Assembly (NCBI GenBank): GCA_016110215.1
Contig: JADWQD010000013.1
Location: 682,001-746,000 of the forward strand
Origin: Capronia americana
Lineage: Eukaryota; Ascomycota; Eurotiomycetes; Chaetothyriales; Herpotrichiellaceae
DNA: 64,000 nucleotides
Direction of reading: 5' to 3'
Positions 11,179 through 21,535 of the stretch are shown here, in pieces (position 1 is the stretch's first letter; each line of letters begins with the position of its first letter). Under the pieces are notes generated by a model that was not told the DNA's origin, ran no database searches, and saw nothing but the letters and a program-made list of their open reading frames with translations. The position numbers and the translations under genes are program-made.

Positions 11179-14100
11179 TGCTGCTGGTGCTGGAGGCCGA
11201 GGACTGAATGTACAAGAGTCGAGTGACGAGTGCTGGTATCAAAGTCGGCAAGGACAGGACGACAACCTGGAACCGCGCTGTTGTGGATTATTACTAGGGA
11301 ATGGTCGTGAACACTGTCCAGCAGTATTCACAGGTCTATCGGGGGGTTCGTCGATGAGGTGGAGGGACAACAGCGAGGGCAACGGTCTGCCTTGAAGGAA
11401 GTCACGTCGACATTGGTCAAAGATGGTGTATATGAGAGTCTTCAAAGTCTTCGCAAAGTTGGAGAGAGCTATATTTGGGTCGAAGAGGGGAGGAATATGC
11501 AAGCACGATGAGGCTCCGAGCAGGTCGTGTAGAGGAGCCGGTGGTAAGAAACAATTGTCTGCATGAGGGACGAATGAGAGAGAGGGGCGGCACATGTTGG
11601 AGACGGTGTATCTATGAATATCGCGTCTGCGTCTGGAGCCGCTCGTCGAGCATTGGTGGTTGGGATGGTGGAGGAGGGGAACTGCATTGATTGAGCAATG
11701 AATGAGTTGGTCGAATGGGTCATTGTCGAGGCAGGTCAACAATGCTCGCTTGATTCGGTGCCTCGATAGTGTGCAGCAAGCATGAGGAATCAGCTTGGAG
11801 TGTGGGAGCTTTCCCCCTCCATTGGTCGATCGCCGGTGGGTCGCCGCCGGCGCTTCCAGGAGGCTAAGATTAGAGCTTGAGAGCTTCAATGAGCAAGTCA
11901 GTTAGCGCTCTGGGGCCCGACTCTGCATCGACACCCCTGTCCATCATCCGGCCTTGGAGCGCCCCATTCTCAATCTGCCAGACTGCCAACCACGCGACCT
12001 ATACACACATGCTAATCGAGGAAACAGCACACAATAACCCTGAAGCCCAGAAACATGCCTGAAAGAATCAGGCAATCACATCCACCGCTGGCCTGGACCC
12101 AGACGCGACGGATCATGCGGCACTCGCCCGAGCACTTGCGATGTACATTCCGTCTTGCTTGAGATCAGGTGCACAGCAGCTGTACCCGGGACGTACCAGC
12201 CTTCAGGGTCAACCACCCGGAACTGGTGCTCGTACCAGGACCATGAGCCTGAATGCGCGCACTGACGGCCATGCGGCTGCCCGCGCTGTCGACCGTTGGC
12301 TTCTTGGGACAGCATGTTCTTGGAACGTTCCGAATAACTCAACCTGAGAATTCTAAATGCACCTAGACCTGCAGTGCTACCACTCTCGACACCCTCACCG
12401 TCACCTCTCATGTGTCTCAACATGGGAGAGCTCTCCCTCGTGCTCCTATCTTCGATGAGCTCGAGGCCGGCCCTCCTTCCGGCGCGCGCACACACACACC
12501 ACCCACCCCGCCACTTCTCCACAGCCATAGTATTGTACGACAGGCTCGAAAGTTCTTCCCGTGTCTTCTTTAGATTGTCCCACCGCACCAAAGTCTCTCC
12601 GTAGCACGCCAGGTCGGCTCGACACCCAGGACCGCTCGTGATCAAGCCCTACCTAGAACTCGCGAAATGTCAGCCAGGAAGGGAAAGAGTAGTCTGGCCT
12701 AATCAGGTGAGCAGAGTAAATCAGAAATGGGAGATGGTGCGTCGAAAAAGCTGGAAATGGCTTGTTGATTGGCTGGCGCTGGTCGAATCAAGGTTGACGC
12801 AGCTGGCTAGCGCGAGAGGACTTGCCTGCGCAGGATGAAGTTCAATCTGGGTGTCGACAGTCGCGGGAGCGACGGCAGCCAACCGTGACGCCAAGACGAG
12901 TCTCGTGCATTAGCTTAGCTAGTCCTGCCGGTTAGTGTACTGTTAGGAACTGCTCGATGCCCCTCGTGCAGCGGTGGCCCGTGCTTCATGCAAGCTCTTT
13001 CGAGCACTTCCCCTCAGTGCGCCCTCGCTCGCTTCTCTGTTGCTCGCATAACGCGCTCTTATTTTTAGCAGTGCTCTGCGTTTACTTCCAGAAACATGCA
13101 CTGTCTAAATTTCGATGCCATGAAGCGAACGATAGATCTGTTTGTAGACCACTTTTAGAACAGCAATGATGAAGATCAGACAAGTTGCTTCTATTTTCAG
13201 GACAATGCGGGGTTCACAGTCGAGCCGCGTGCGGTTCTCGTTACATGTGTTCGATGCTGAACTTGTGTGCTGCGCAAGGCTCGTCGCACAATCGAGAAGG
13301 GAGATAAGCGAAGAATGCCCCGCCACGCAATAGCGATGCCGCCCTCGACTTTCCCACGAATTCTCCTTCCTCGCACTGCATGTATGGCAGCATTCTGATC
13401 GTTACAAGAGCCAATGCTCCGGTGTAGCACTCAATTGCTGGCCGTGGCTTCTGTACGACTTCGATGCGAAAAGTCAGACGGGCTTTCACCCTGCATTTTA
13501 CCCACGCGATATGAGAACTCGAAGTCTATGCCAAGGGGCTTCCGCTATCACCATCACCAGCAAGCTTGTGGACCTGTTCTCGAAGCTTTTCAACACCGAG
13601 CACCCATATGTAAACCTCTTGGTGTGCACATATGGGCCGCCTTGATCGCTCTACTGGGGTATAGTGCGGTGATGTGACTTCACCACCCACGGCCGCCCGA
13701 GTCTAGACCCACAGTCACGCACCGGTAACTCTTCCGTCCAGAAAAGACAAGCAGTTGGCCCATGCTCTTCATGCCGCAAGCCGCTGAGAGGAAGACGGAC
13801 TAGGTCTGGGCACGACATTCGTGGGGTTCGTGGTACGGTGAGTATTCCCGTCCGTACCTTTGTCTAGGTAGAACATTAACGTCCAAGTGACCTAGGTAGG
13901 CTTTTTGCAGAACTCGGCGTCTGCAAGCACTGTGCAACGCTTGCTCATGCCGAGTACCGACCCAACCAAGCGAGCAACTGTCGTGGATCCTCATTCCGGC
14001 TGCATCCCATGTATCTTGGGACTTTTTTCTGCTTGCGAGGTACCACCGCCGTTGTCCTCTTGTCATCGTCTCTGGTTGCTGCCCAAGTCGGCAAGAGGCG

Positions 14101-15106
14101 GTGGGCTCACCGCTGCAGTTTGTGGCTGCCATGGGCAAAACGACCCTTCACCATGACGAGGAATAGGATCACCAAAGCAGAAAGTACACCAGTACCATTT
14201 TCGTCAAACGTTTTCCCCAAGTTCGTCCCGTTAGCCGAAACTCTGTCGAAGATGAACTTGAAGCACCAAGGTCTATCTAAACGAGCCTTGCTCGCATATG
14301 CACCTAGTACGTTAATATCACTCTCAACTCATCAACGATCAACATGTAGCGAGAGACGGGTTGTCTTGGCCAGCGAGGAAGGCAGAGATGGCGGAAGAAG
14401 CTACTCAAAGTGGCTGGCAAACAAGTGTCATCCCCGCACTAACACTCACTAGGCTTTCGCTACTCGGCCAATCTCTGGACGATTCGACACAAAGAATTCC
14501 TTATCGGGGGAATATCCGCCATCGCATGCTCCTCACTTTGATCACACCGTGGGAGTGTCACAACTGGTGAGGGGAAGAGGGAAAAAAGCCCATGTCGCAC
14601 CTCGCTGTCTCGCTCAAGGCCCAGTCCAGATGGAAAGGGTCCAGCATCCAGATTGGACATTCCCAGGGTCTACTTCCGTCGACTTTTTTCGAAAGCTTCC
14701 AGGGAACGTGGATGGACAACATATGTAGATGTTGTAACCGTCACCATGCCACCAGTGAAGCCACGCACCGCCAATGGCTTGCGTCATGTCGTTGACACGC
14801 AGCACGACGAGTAGTCCATCTTGTGACCCGAAGTGGAGATGTCGTGTTTGTGCAACGGCGAAAGCTGCACACACAGTAGACATCACAAGGACAGACGGAT
14901 TTGTCCATAGAAGCATGATCCCAGATAAGATTATCGGTGAGTGAGGAGGGGACGGCATATATCGCGGCCATCAGCCAATTAGAAAATGGTAGTCGGGATG
15001 GACCAGCACGACGGAGTGAAGGAGGTTGGGAGATGCAAGCCAGTAGGTGGAAAAATGGTGAAGAGCGGTTTAGCGGTACGGCGCGCACAGAGAAAAGGCA
15101 CGAAAA

Positions 15107-15140
15107 GGGAAGGGCCTAGGGAGGGAGCTCGGGAGGAGGG
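15107..15140 (+). promoter_or_regulatory. six-run G-quadruplex candidate
   Basis: Six GGG runs begin at 15107, 15112, 15119, 15123, 15131 and 15138, separated by loops of 2, 4, 1, 5 and 4 nt. This meets the usual G3N1-7 criterion with spare runs. It lies about 660 bp upstream of the SAM-PH start codon. Confidence 0.6.
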
Positions 15141-15144
15141 TTAC

Positions 15145-15171
15145 GGCTCGACGAGGGTAACGGGTCGAGCC
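15145..15171 (+). repeat. perfect 8-bp inverted repeat, 11-nt loop
   Basis: GGCTCGAC at 15145-15152 is matched by its exact reverse complement GTCGAGCC at 15164-15171, immediately after the G-quadruplex candidate. It could form a hairpin or be a palindromic factor-binding site. Confidence 0.6.
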
Positions 15172-15743
15172 AGGGAGAGCAGATGGTGGGGAGCGAGTGA
15201 ACAGCTCCAGGTGCTATTCCGAGTGACTCGACTTTACCAGAGACGGCAAGACGCGTCTTGGAGGATATTTTTGGGAGGCGAGACTGCCGGCACTGATTCG
15301 TCGAGATGCGGGGGATAGGGAGCAAGTTGGGTGTGCTTGGCCCCCGTTGTGTGCGGCGTCGTCACCGCCGTTGCCCGTCTCATTGGACACACGCCGACGC
15401 ACTATCGTGGGGGCGGCCATGCCTGACCGGGACGGCTCCAGCGCGTACTTTTCATAGCTGCCCCTCGATTGGTGAGCGTCGCCTTTCCCTCCTCTCTCCC
15501 TCTCTTGCCGCCAGCCTATACCAGCCCGCAGCTGCGTCCTTCCCACTGACTGGCTGCATCTGCTCGTTTCACATCTATCGCACGCATATCCACTGCAGTA
15601 GCGATTCAATATTCTGCATCCATCTGTGCACTGACCCTGACCTGCCTCTCCACTTGTCACATCTTCGAGCCCTCTAACCGCCCACACCTTGCTCCACGAT
15701 CGTGTATACATACCTCAATTCCTCTCGACCTCACAACTCCACC

Positions 15744-15797
15744 ATGATCAAATCCTCACAGATTTACCTTGACAGTGAACAAGATACCACACAATAG
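15744..15797 (+). promoter_or_regulatory. 17-codon uORF ending 5 nt before the SAM-PH start
   Basis: An ATG in a good fungal context (ACC before the ATG) opens a 17-codon frame whose TAG ends at 15797. The main ATG follows at 15803, also with A at -3 and G at +4. If the transcript covers this leader, ribosomes would translate the uORF first and reach the main start only by leaky scanning or very short-range reinitiation. The transcript start is unknown. Confidence 0.55.
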
Positions 15798-15802
15798 TAA
15801 AG

Positions 15803-17863
15803 ATGGAGTGGTCAACACAGTATTCTCCTCTCCAACTGCAACCGGTCGAGATGCTTCAGAAGACCTCAGACCTGTCATTCCTGGGTCGCCGGACATTGGC
15901 TCCTCGGCCTCTGTCGGAAGCCACAGAGATCTTCGACACAGACAACGAGGACGACTTCGACTCATTACCTCAGCCATGGGACTCACAAGACGATGACAGT
16001 CAATCCACACTATCATCGAGCCGGGATGAACTACCCACGCCTCCTCACACTGGTGGCCTCGACGGCTTCGAGTTCCATTTTGATGACACAGCGGTCGTGG
16101 GTCCTCAGGGCCCTCACCTCTTCAGCGGCACTCCCGACATCCTCACCAACCCTGAAGATGATGTCTTCCTCAACATGTCTCCCATCCCCGAACCCAAGAC
16201 TCCCGCAAAGCCCATCAACGCTCTCAACAATGCCGTCGCCGAACTCGATGCATCTCAGGTTCGCAACTGGACACCCCGCCAAGTCGCTGACTGGATGGCC
16301 GAGGCCGGCTTTGAGTCGACCGTGGTTGAGAAGTTCCTCATCCACGACATCTCCGGCAGCGTCTTGATCGATCTCCAATTCGAAGATCTCAAGGAACTCG
16401 ACATCAGCTCCTTTGGTAAGCGCCACCGAGTTATGAGCTCCATCCAGCAACTCCGAAACAGCAGCATGATCTCCCTCGAATCGCCACTTTCCAGGACTCC
16501 TTCCAGGAACACCAGAAGCCCCAGAGCCGTCCAGCGCACTGCTCGCCCTGAGGAGTCCCACGTCATTGTTGATCGATCTCGTTCCCGGAGACGAGCTCGA
16601 CACGCCGATGTCGTTACTCCAGCCGAGTCCATCTCCATTGTCGGCATTGAGCAGGTTCTCCCCAAGGAGCACAAGTGCGCCAAGGGTGAGGACTGCCCCA
16701 AGTGGCAGAAGCAGCAACGGAGAATCCTCCGAATGAAGCAGACCTGGGAGGAAGAAGCCCAGCGACCCATCTCCGAAGCCCGATCCGATGCTCTGCCATC
16801 GGTCGTCGGCTCATCCGATGCCCTTGGACCCTCCGCCTTGAGGATCACCGCCGAGACTCTTAGCGTCGTTCAGCCTCGCGATCCCCAGGAGACAGTCCGA
16901 CAGTTCCTCAGCTTCCAACACCTCCATACTCCCTCATCATCTTCCAACCCCTCACCACCCGCTGCCAAGTCCGCTCACCTCGCCGAGCACCTCCGTGGTC
17001 TTCCCAAGCTCACCATCCCTGTTGGCCAAAGCCCGGACGAGATCCTCTCCAGGACTCCCATCTCCGCCCTTCAACAACCCACTCAGATCCAGGCCCAGCT
17101 CAAGGCCCAGCTTCAGCGCGACCCATATCACTATGGCGGTGTCGCATCTCCAGCTGACATCTACCGCATCGACACTCCTATGTCGGCGACAGATCTTCCC
17201 GTTACTGCCATGGCTGTTGACCCTTGCCAACGGGATGTCTCCCAGTCGGTTCCTCCCGAGATGCGCTATGGCGCCGCTCCCATGGCCATCAGCCCAGAAC
17301 CAATCCAGCGATGCATGTCCACTCAACCCACTCCTGCTCGCCGCCACTTCCGCCAACAATCCTTCACCCCATCAGTGGCTCCGGTCAAGGAGAACGAGAC
17401 GGTTCGCCCTGCCGCGAGACTGACTGAGACCAATCTTGCCAACCACCAAGGTTGGATGAGAAAACGCAAGACCACTCGCATGCTCCGACACGAATGGCAG
17501 GACAACTACTGCACCCTGGTCGAAGGCAAGCTGACAATGTATGACACACACTACGCCAACGCCAACACCCTCGAGGACATCGATGTCGACGAGTACACCC
17601 TGCATGCCTACAGTCAAGCTTCGAGCTCGAAGCTCAGCGCGGCTTTCAAGAAGAGTTTGCTCGGCCAAGGCAAGACGCCGACCAGCGAGCAATCCTTCGC
17701 CTTCTCACTCATCCCTGAGAATGAAAAGGCCAACAGGAAGCTCTTCGAGAAAGGTCAAAAGTCTCATCACTTTGCCGTCGACAACTCCAAGGAGCGTGTC
17801 GAGTGGATGAGAAAGCTGATGCTGGCCAAGGCCATGAAGAAGAACGACTCCCTCCAGATCTGA
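15803..17863 (+). CDS. SAM and PH domain protein (polarity/signalling scaffold type)
   Basis: A single-exon gene of 686 residues. An acidic, Ser/Thr/Pro-rich N-terminus is followed by a SAM domain at about 152-222, starting NWTPRQVADWM and continuing through FLIHDISGSVLIDL. The middle is basic and disordered, with a short conserved-looking Cys motif (EHKCAKGEDCPKWQKQQ) near 290. A C-terminal PH domain at about 548-682 starts GWMRKRKTT and has long charged insertions before its final helix (RVEWMRKLMLAKAM). SAM domains bind other proteins and PH domains bind phosphoinositides or proteins, so a membrane-associated scaffold in polarised growth, as in the Boi proteins, is a reasonable inference. 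No SH3 domain is visible, so Boi orthology is not claimed. Confidence 0.9.
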   Translation: MEWSTQYSPLQLQPVEMLQKTSDLSFLGRRTLAPRPLSEATEIFDTDNEDDFDSLPQPWDSQDDDSQSTLSSSRDELPTPPHTGGLDGFEFHFDDTAVVGPQGPHLFSGTPDILTNPEDDVFLNMSPIPEPKTPAKPINALNNAVAELDASQVRNWTPRQVADWMAEAGFESTVVEKFLIHDISGSVLIDLQFEDLKELDISSFGKRHRVMSSIQQLRNSSMISLESPLSRTPSRNTRSPRAVQRTARPEESHVIVDRSRSRRRARHADVVTPAESISIVGIEQVLPKEHKCAKGEDCPKWQKQQRRILRMKQTWEEEAQRPISEARSDALPSVVGSSDALGPSALRITAETLSVVQPRDPQETVRQFLSFQHLHTPSSSSNPSPPAAKSAHLAEHLRGLPKLTIPVGQSPDEILSRTPISALQQPTQIQAQLKAQLQRDPYHYGGVASPADIYRIDTPMSATDLPVTAMAVDPCQRDVSQSVPPEMRYGAAPMAISPEPIQRCMSTQPTPARRHFRQQSFTPSVAPVKENETVRPAARLTETNLANHQGWMRKRKTTRMLRHEWQDNYCTLVEGKLTMYDTHYANANTLEDIDVDEYTLHAYSQASSSKLSAAFKKSLLGQGKTPTSEQSFAFSLIPENEKANRKLFEKGQKSHHFAVDNSKERVEWMRKLMLAKAMKKNDSLQI

Positions 17864-18881
17864 ACAATCAGATCATTGTTTTCACTCTCACGACTTCTAA
17901 ACGACTCTCCTACCAAGATGTTGCCTCGCGGCAAGTTCTCTTTATCATCACATCATCACACTATTGCATCATCAAGCGGAAAGAGCAAGGAAGCCACTGC
18001 ATTTAGCGACCGGAGCATTTGACTGTAATCTTGTCCAGAAGGACGACCACTTTGGGATTTGTTTGACCGAGATACCCCCATCATCTACTTGTGCCCGACT
18101 GAGGGGCCCCTCTCAGAAGAAAGTCTCCTTTGTTACCTCACTGCCATTGAGCAGTCGTCCCACCTTCACCTGAAGGATGGGCTCTTGAGCCGTGGACAAG
18201 AGTCCTCGTGCATTCTACCATAGCTAGCTAGATAGCCAGAGGCTCATCGCCTCGAAAATAATCAAACATGATGAGCCAAAGACATGACTTCCTCTTCTTC
18301 CATTCAGTTGGAGCTTCCTCAGTATTTAGTCTCAGCAGAACATTGCTTGTTAGCTCCTCATCGCACACTCACAGTAGCATGAATGACATATGACCCCCGC
18401 ATTGAAGTCTTGTCCATGGCCCGAGACCTTTACCTGAATCTCATCTCGAGTGAATCAACCATTCTCCCAAGTAAGGTCGATATATGCAGGCAGCATCTCT
18501 TCCAACAGTATCTCACGTCAAATTGCATTACGCACCATCATTGGACATGATCCCAATGATATTATAAATCCGCTTATCACGACGGGTCATGGACAAAGCA
18601 GGGCGGGGTAAAGCAAAATAAGCTAGGGCGTAACAGGATCCGAGAGATGGTTGTGTTGTCTTTCTGTTAGTCTTCAGGCTTGACTCCGAAATGATCCGAT
18701 GATATCCGGTGAGTTTGACAGGTGTGAGGGTGTTGTGAGTTTAGGATGAAAAATAAGTGAAGTATGAGTATAAACGAGTATGAGCACACATTCGCACCAC
18801 GATATGACCGACCCTTAGGGTACTGACTCACTCGAATCACTTACCTTCGTACTTAGTTGACTCAATCTCAAGGGTATACCA

Positions 18882-19113
18882 CATATTGTGTATCTCGATA
18901 TTGTGTATCTCGATATTGCGTATCTCGATATTGCGTATCTCGATATTGCGTATCTCGATATTGCGTATCTCGATATTGCGTATCTCGATATTGCGTANNN
19001 NNNNNNNNNNNNNNNNNNNNNNNNNNNNNNNNNNNNNNNNNNNNNNNNNNNNNNNNNNNNNNNNNNNNNNNNNNNNNNNNNNNNNNNNNNNNNCGTATCT
19101 CGATATTGTGTAT
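18882..19113. repeat. 15-bp tandem repeat spanning an assembly gap
   Basis: Seven copies of the unit TATCTCGATATTGCG run from 18891 to 18995 after a partial unit. Ninety-six N follow (18998-19093), then one more copy at 19096-19110. The outermost copies carry TTGTG where inner ones carry TTGCG. Because the period is a multiple of three, frames on both strands stay open through it, encoding simple pentapeptide repeats; these are artefacts. The distance between copies either side of the gap is not a multiple of 15, so the N count is not the true length. Confidence 0.95.
18998..19093. other. assembly gap (96 N)
   Basis: Undetermined bases inside the 15-bp tandem repeat. The repeat is the likely reason the assembly failed here. 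Confidence 0.99.
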
Positions 19114-19155
19114 CCAGATCCTTCAAGGTAGATATCTAACTACAGCAGCAGGCAC

Positions 19156-20986
19156 CTACACAGCCCAGTCCCTCCCACAAATCAACCGCTCCGTCACCAA
19201 GTCCGGCTGCAGCACCAGCTCGGCCTGCTTCGCGCCCCGAAAATCACTCGCATAGTCCAGGCGCATCTCGCGCGCCCGGAGCTTCGTCGCCATATGCGCG
19301 TCGCCGGCCCCGATCTCGGCCGCCAACAGACAGAGCCCCAGCGCGTTCACGCCAAGGGGCCTATACTGCGCGGCGAGGGCGGCCAAGTCGATGATCTCGA
19401 GCGCGAAGGCGTGTGATTCGAGCAGAATGGCGCCGGCGGTGTCACCGGCGGCGTCTGCTCCCGGCTCGGTGGCCGTCGCGGCCGCCGCACACCACACTGC
19501 AAGACGCACCTCGTTGATTATGATCGCGATGGCTAGGGCTAGCGCGTACGAGCGGAGGAAGTGGCAGTGCGCGATGGCCTGGACGAGCGGGGAAGTATTA
19601 GTATACTTCCGAGAAGGCGAAGCCGTGGGATCTGAATTTGCATAGTCGATCCACCGCTGTCGAAGCTTGGATAGGGGTTTTTCGAAGTCGGTGCGCAGAG
19701 CGTCGGCCTCGGTTTGGAGCGCCGGGAGCCGGTGAAGAAGCAGTGGGGCAGCAAGCCCGGTGGTGCTCGGATCTTCCGTCAGTGCCGCCCTGGTCCGGCG
19801 CATGAGGTTGGGCACCCGCGTGAGGAGTTGGACGGTTTGACCCTCGGGACTGAGTTCGTAGAGCTTGTTGTCGAACATGGCGACCCACTCGTCGTCGGTG
19901 AAGTGGACTTTGCCGTTGAAGAGGGAGTCGAAAAGCTGGGTAGCAAAGTGCGCGGACATGGTTAGTATGTGGATTGGATGAGGACAGGCGAAGGTAAAAG
20001 AACAGCAACAGGGACAGGAACATAAACGGAGACACGTTTGAAGGCTGATCTACCTTCCGTCTACTTCACTTACCACGACGGCACGGAGAGATAGGAGCAG
20101 GTTGGACTCAAATGGATCCTGAGACGTCTCGGCGCAGCCTCGGAGCCTGATGATCTGGGCGACGCCCTCCGCGTGGCGGCCTGCTCCTTCTGGCATCCAG
20201 ATATATTGCTTGCGGGTGTTTCGAGTGTTAGCCGTGAAATACATATAACATGCTATGGCTGAGTGGAGTGCGACTGCCTGCCTGACCGACTGATGGATCG
20301 ACATACCTGGCAATTCCACAAGAAAAGGATCGCGCACAGCGTTTCCGGAGCCCTCGCCTTGACCGGGTCGTCTAGACACTTTCTCAAACTGGCAAGTGTG
20401 CGTCCGTACTTCTCCAGCGCGAGAACCGTGCTCCCGGTGCCGTACTCTGAGATCGTCCCCACAGCCGTCAGGAATGTGTCGGTCGCGTTGTCTAGGACCT
20501 CATTCACGCCTAGTCGAGAAGGCACATAGTTGAGGTAGTCCCCGTACGTCCAGGCCAAGTTGTACTTGATGCTGACGCTGGGTTTGATCATGTTGGTGAA
20601 CGCGCCGGCGAGGCGTGTGGTGCCGTTGGATGGGCTGCTGTATATCGTGATTGCCTCGAGGGCGCGGATGACAAAGGCGGCATGGTCCTCGGATTCTGGT
20701 TCCGTGGGGCGAGGGGTGGTGGTGGTGGTGGTGGTGGTGCTGGTGCCGACCGACGTCGAGGTTTTGTCGTCATGCACGAACTTGTATCGACGTTGACCAA
20801 ATCCGATGCAGGGAATGTTCAGGCGCCTGCATCGACGACATGGGTGTTCTGAGAGATCGCACTAGAGAGTGTATCTGTTCGAACACATGGCTGGGGACAT
20901 AGCGAAGGGTTTCATGTTCAGGGCCGCACCTTTTTCTTTTGCTGCCGACATGCGTCGCAGCCTCGTCCTGAAGGAACACCCGGCAT
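19156..20986 (-). CDS. Zn(II)2Cys6 transcription factor, four exons
   Basis: A fungal regulator of 508 residues rebuilt from four exons: 20986-20930, 20861-20307, 20208-20074 and 19935-19156. The introns are 68, 98 and 138 nt. The first uses donor GTGCGG and acceptor CTAG and falls just before the third zinc-cluster cysteine. The second has a GCTAAC branch site 24 nt before its end. The N-terminus MPGVPSGRGCDAC opens a full cluster with cysteines at 10, 13, 20, 27, 30 and 37 (spacing 2-6-6-2-6). A Thr homopolymer encoded by a GTG/CAC repeat at about 20715-20740 follows. The rest is an alpha-helical Fungal_trans_2-type region with HAEGVAQIIRLRG and ESNLLLSLRAVVLFDSLFNG. The zinc cluster is invisible to simple ORF calling. 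Its 5' end faces the channel gene across 549 bp. The target pathway is unknown. Confidence 0.85.
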
Positions 20987-21535
20987 TCTGCATTGTGGCC
21001 TTGTCTTTTAATCGTGACGGCACGAGAAGACACAGAGAGTGCTTTTGGCGAGTAGAAGAAGATGGAGAGTACGAGTACGAACTGTGGGAATGTTGCCAAG
21101 GTGGACAGCCTTAAGGCCTCCGCCGGCAAAGCTGGGTGCCAATTAGTCATGCAGGCCCCCATTTCTTGGCAACGCTATTCCAGATTATGCCTAGTGCTTG
21201 ATCATGTGATGACGGCTTCTTTCGCCGTCGCTCGAAGCCGATCCTTGGCGTGTACTTGGCGATGACGTTTATGGTTGACTAGCGTTGACCAAAGAGTCGC
21301 GTTCAACAATTCTTGGATCATCCGTCACCACCAACTTGCCTTTTGCAGGGCACATTGAAATGTCCTATGGCAACGTCTCAGCTGGTGTTTACCAAAATGA
21401 GAATCTACGTCTCACGTGATGCCTTCTGCAACGACTCGGCCTCAAGCAAACCTCATAGCCTAACAAGCTAACAACCTCTCCCCTCGCCACCTCACCACCG
21501 CGCAACCTCACTTTTAACGGCGCCCGCCGTCAGCC
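20987..21535. other. divergent promoter region
   Basis: The 549 bp between the regulator start (minus) and the CSC1-like channel start (plus). The last 80 bases before the channel ATG are rich in C and CT, typical of a fungal leader. No gene is seen. Confidence 0.6.

Larger units (their letters stand above)
11179..15802. other. long intergenic region between divergent genes
   Basis: About 4.6 kb between the starts of the regulator (minus) and the SAM-PH gene (plus). I find no convincing gene. It holds a CA-rich run near 12485-12500, a strong G-quadruplex candidate at 15107-15140, an adjacent 8-bp hairpin at 15145-15171, and the pyrimidine-rich leader with a uORF just before the SAM-PH start. 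A 216-codon frame at 11239-11889 on the minus strand resembles nothing and lies in the regulator's promoter/leader. Confidence 0.5.
17864..19155. other. 3' flank, tandem repeat and assembly gap
   Basis: The 3' flank of the SAM-PH gene runs into a 15-bp tandem repeat interrupted by a run of N at 18998-19093. No gene is supported. The repeat ends about 45 nt beyond the stop codon of the minus-strand regulator that follows. Confidence 0.6.

Noticed and set aside
11239..11889. 216-codon minus-strand frame upstream of the first regulator
   Set aside because: Composition is Ser/Pro/His-rich without domain signs and it lies where the regulator's promoter and leader must be.
12076..12645. 189-codon minus-strand frame
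   Set aside because: No domain, no signal peptide, low-complexity composition and no splice or promoter support.
18815..19255. Frames on both strands running through the 15-bp repeat and N gap
   Set aside because: The period is a multiple of three without stops, so any frame stays open; the encoded pentapeptide repeats and N-derived residues are artefacts.
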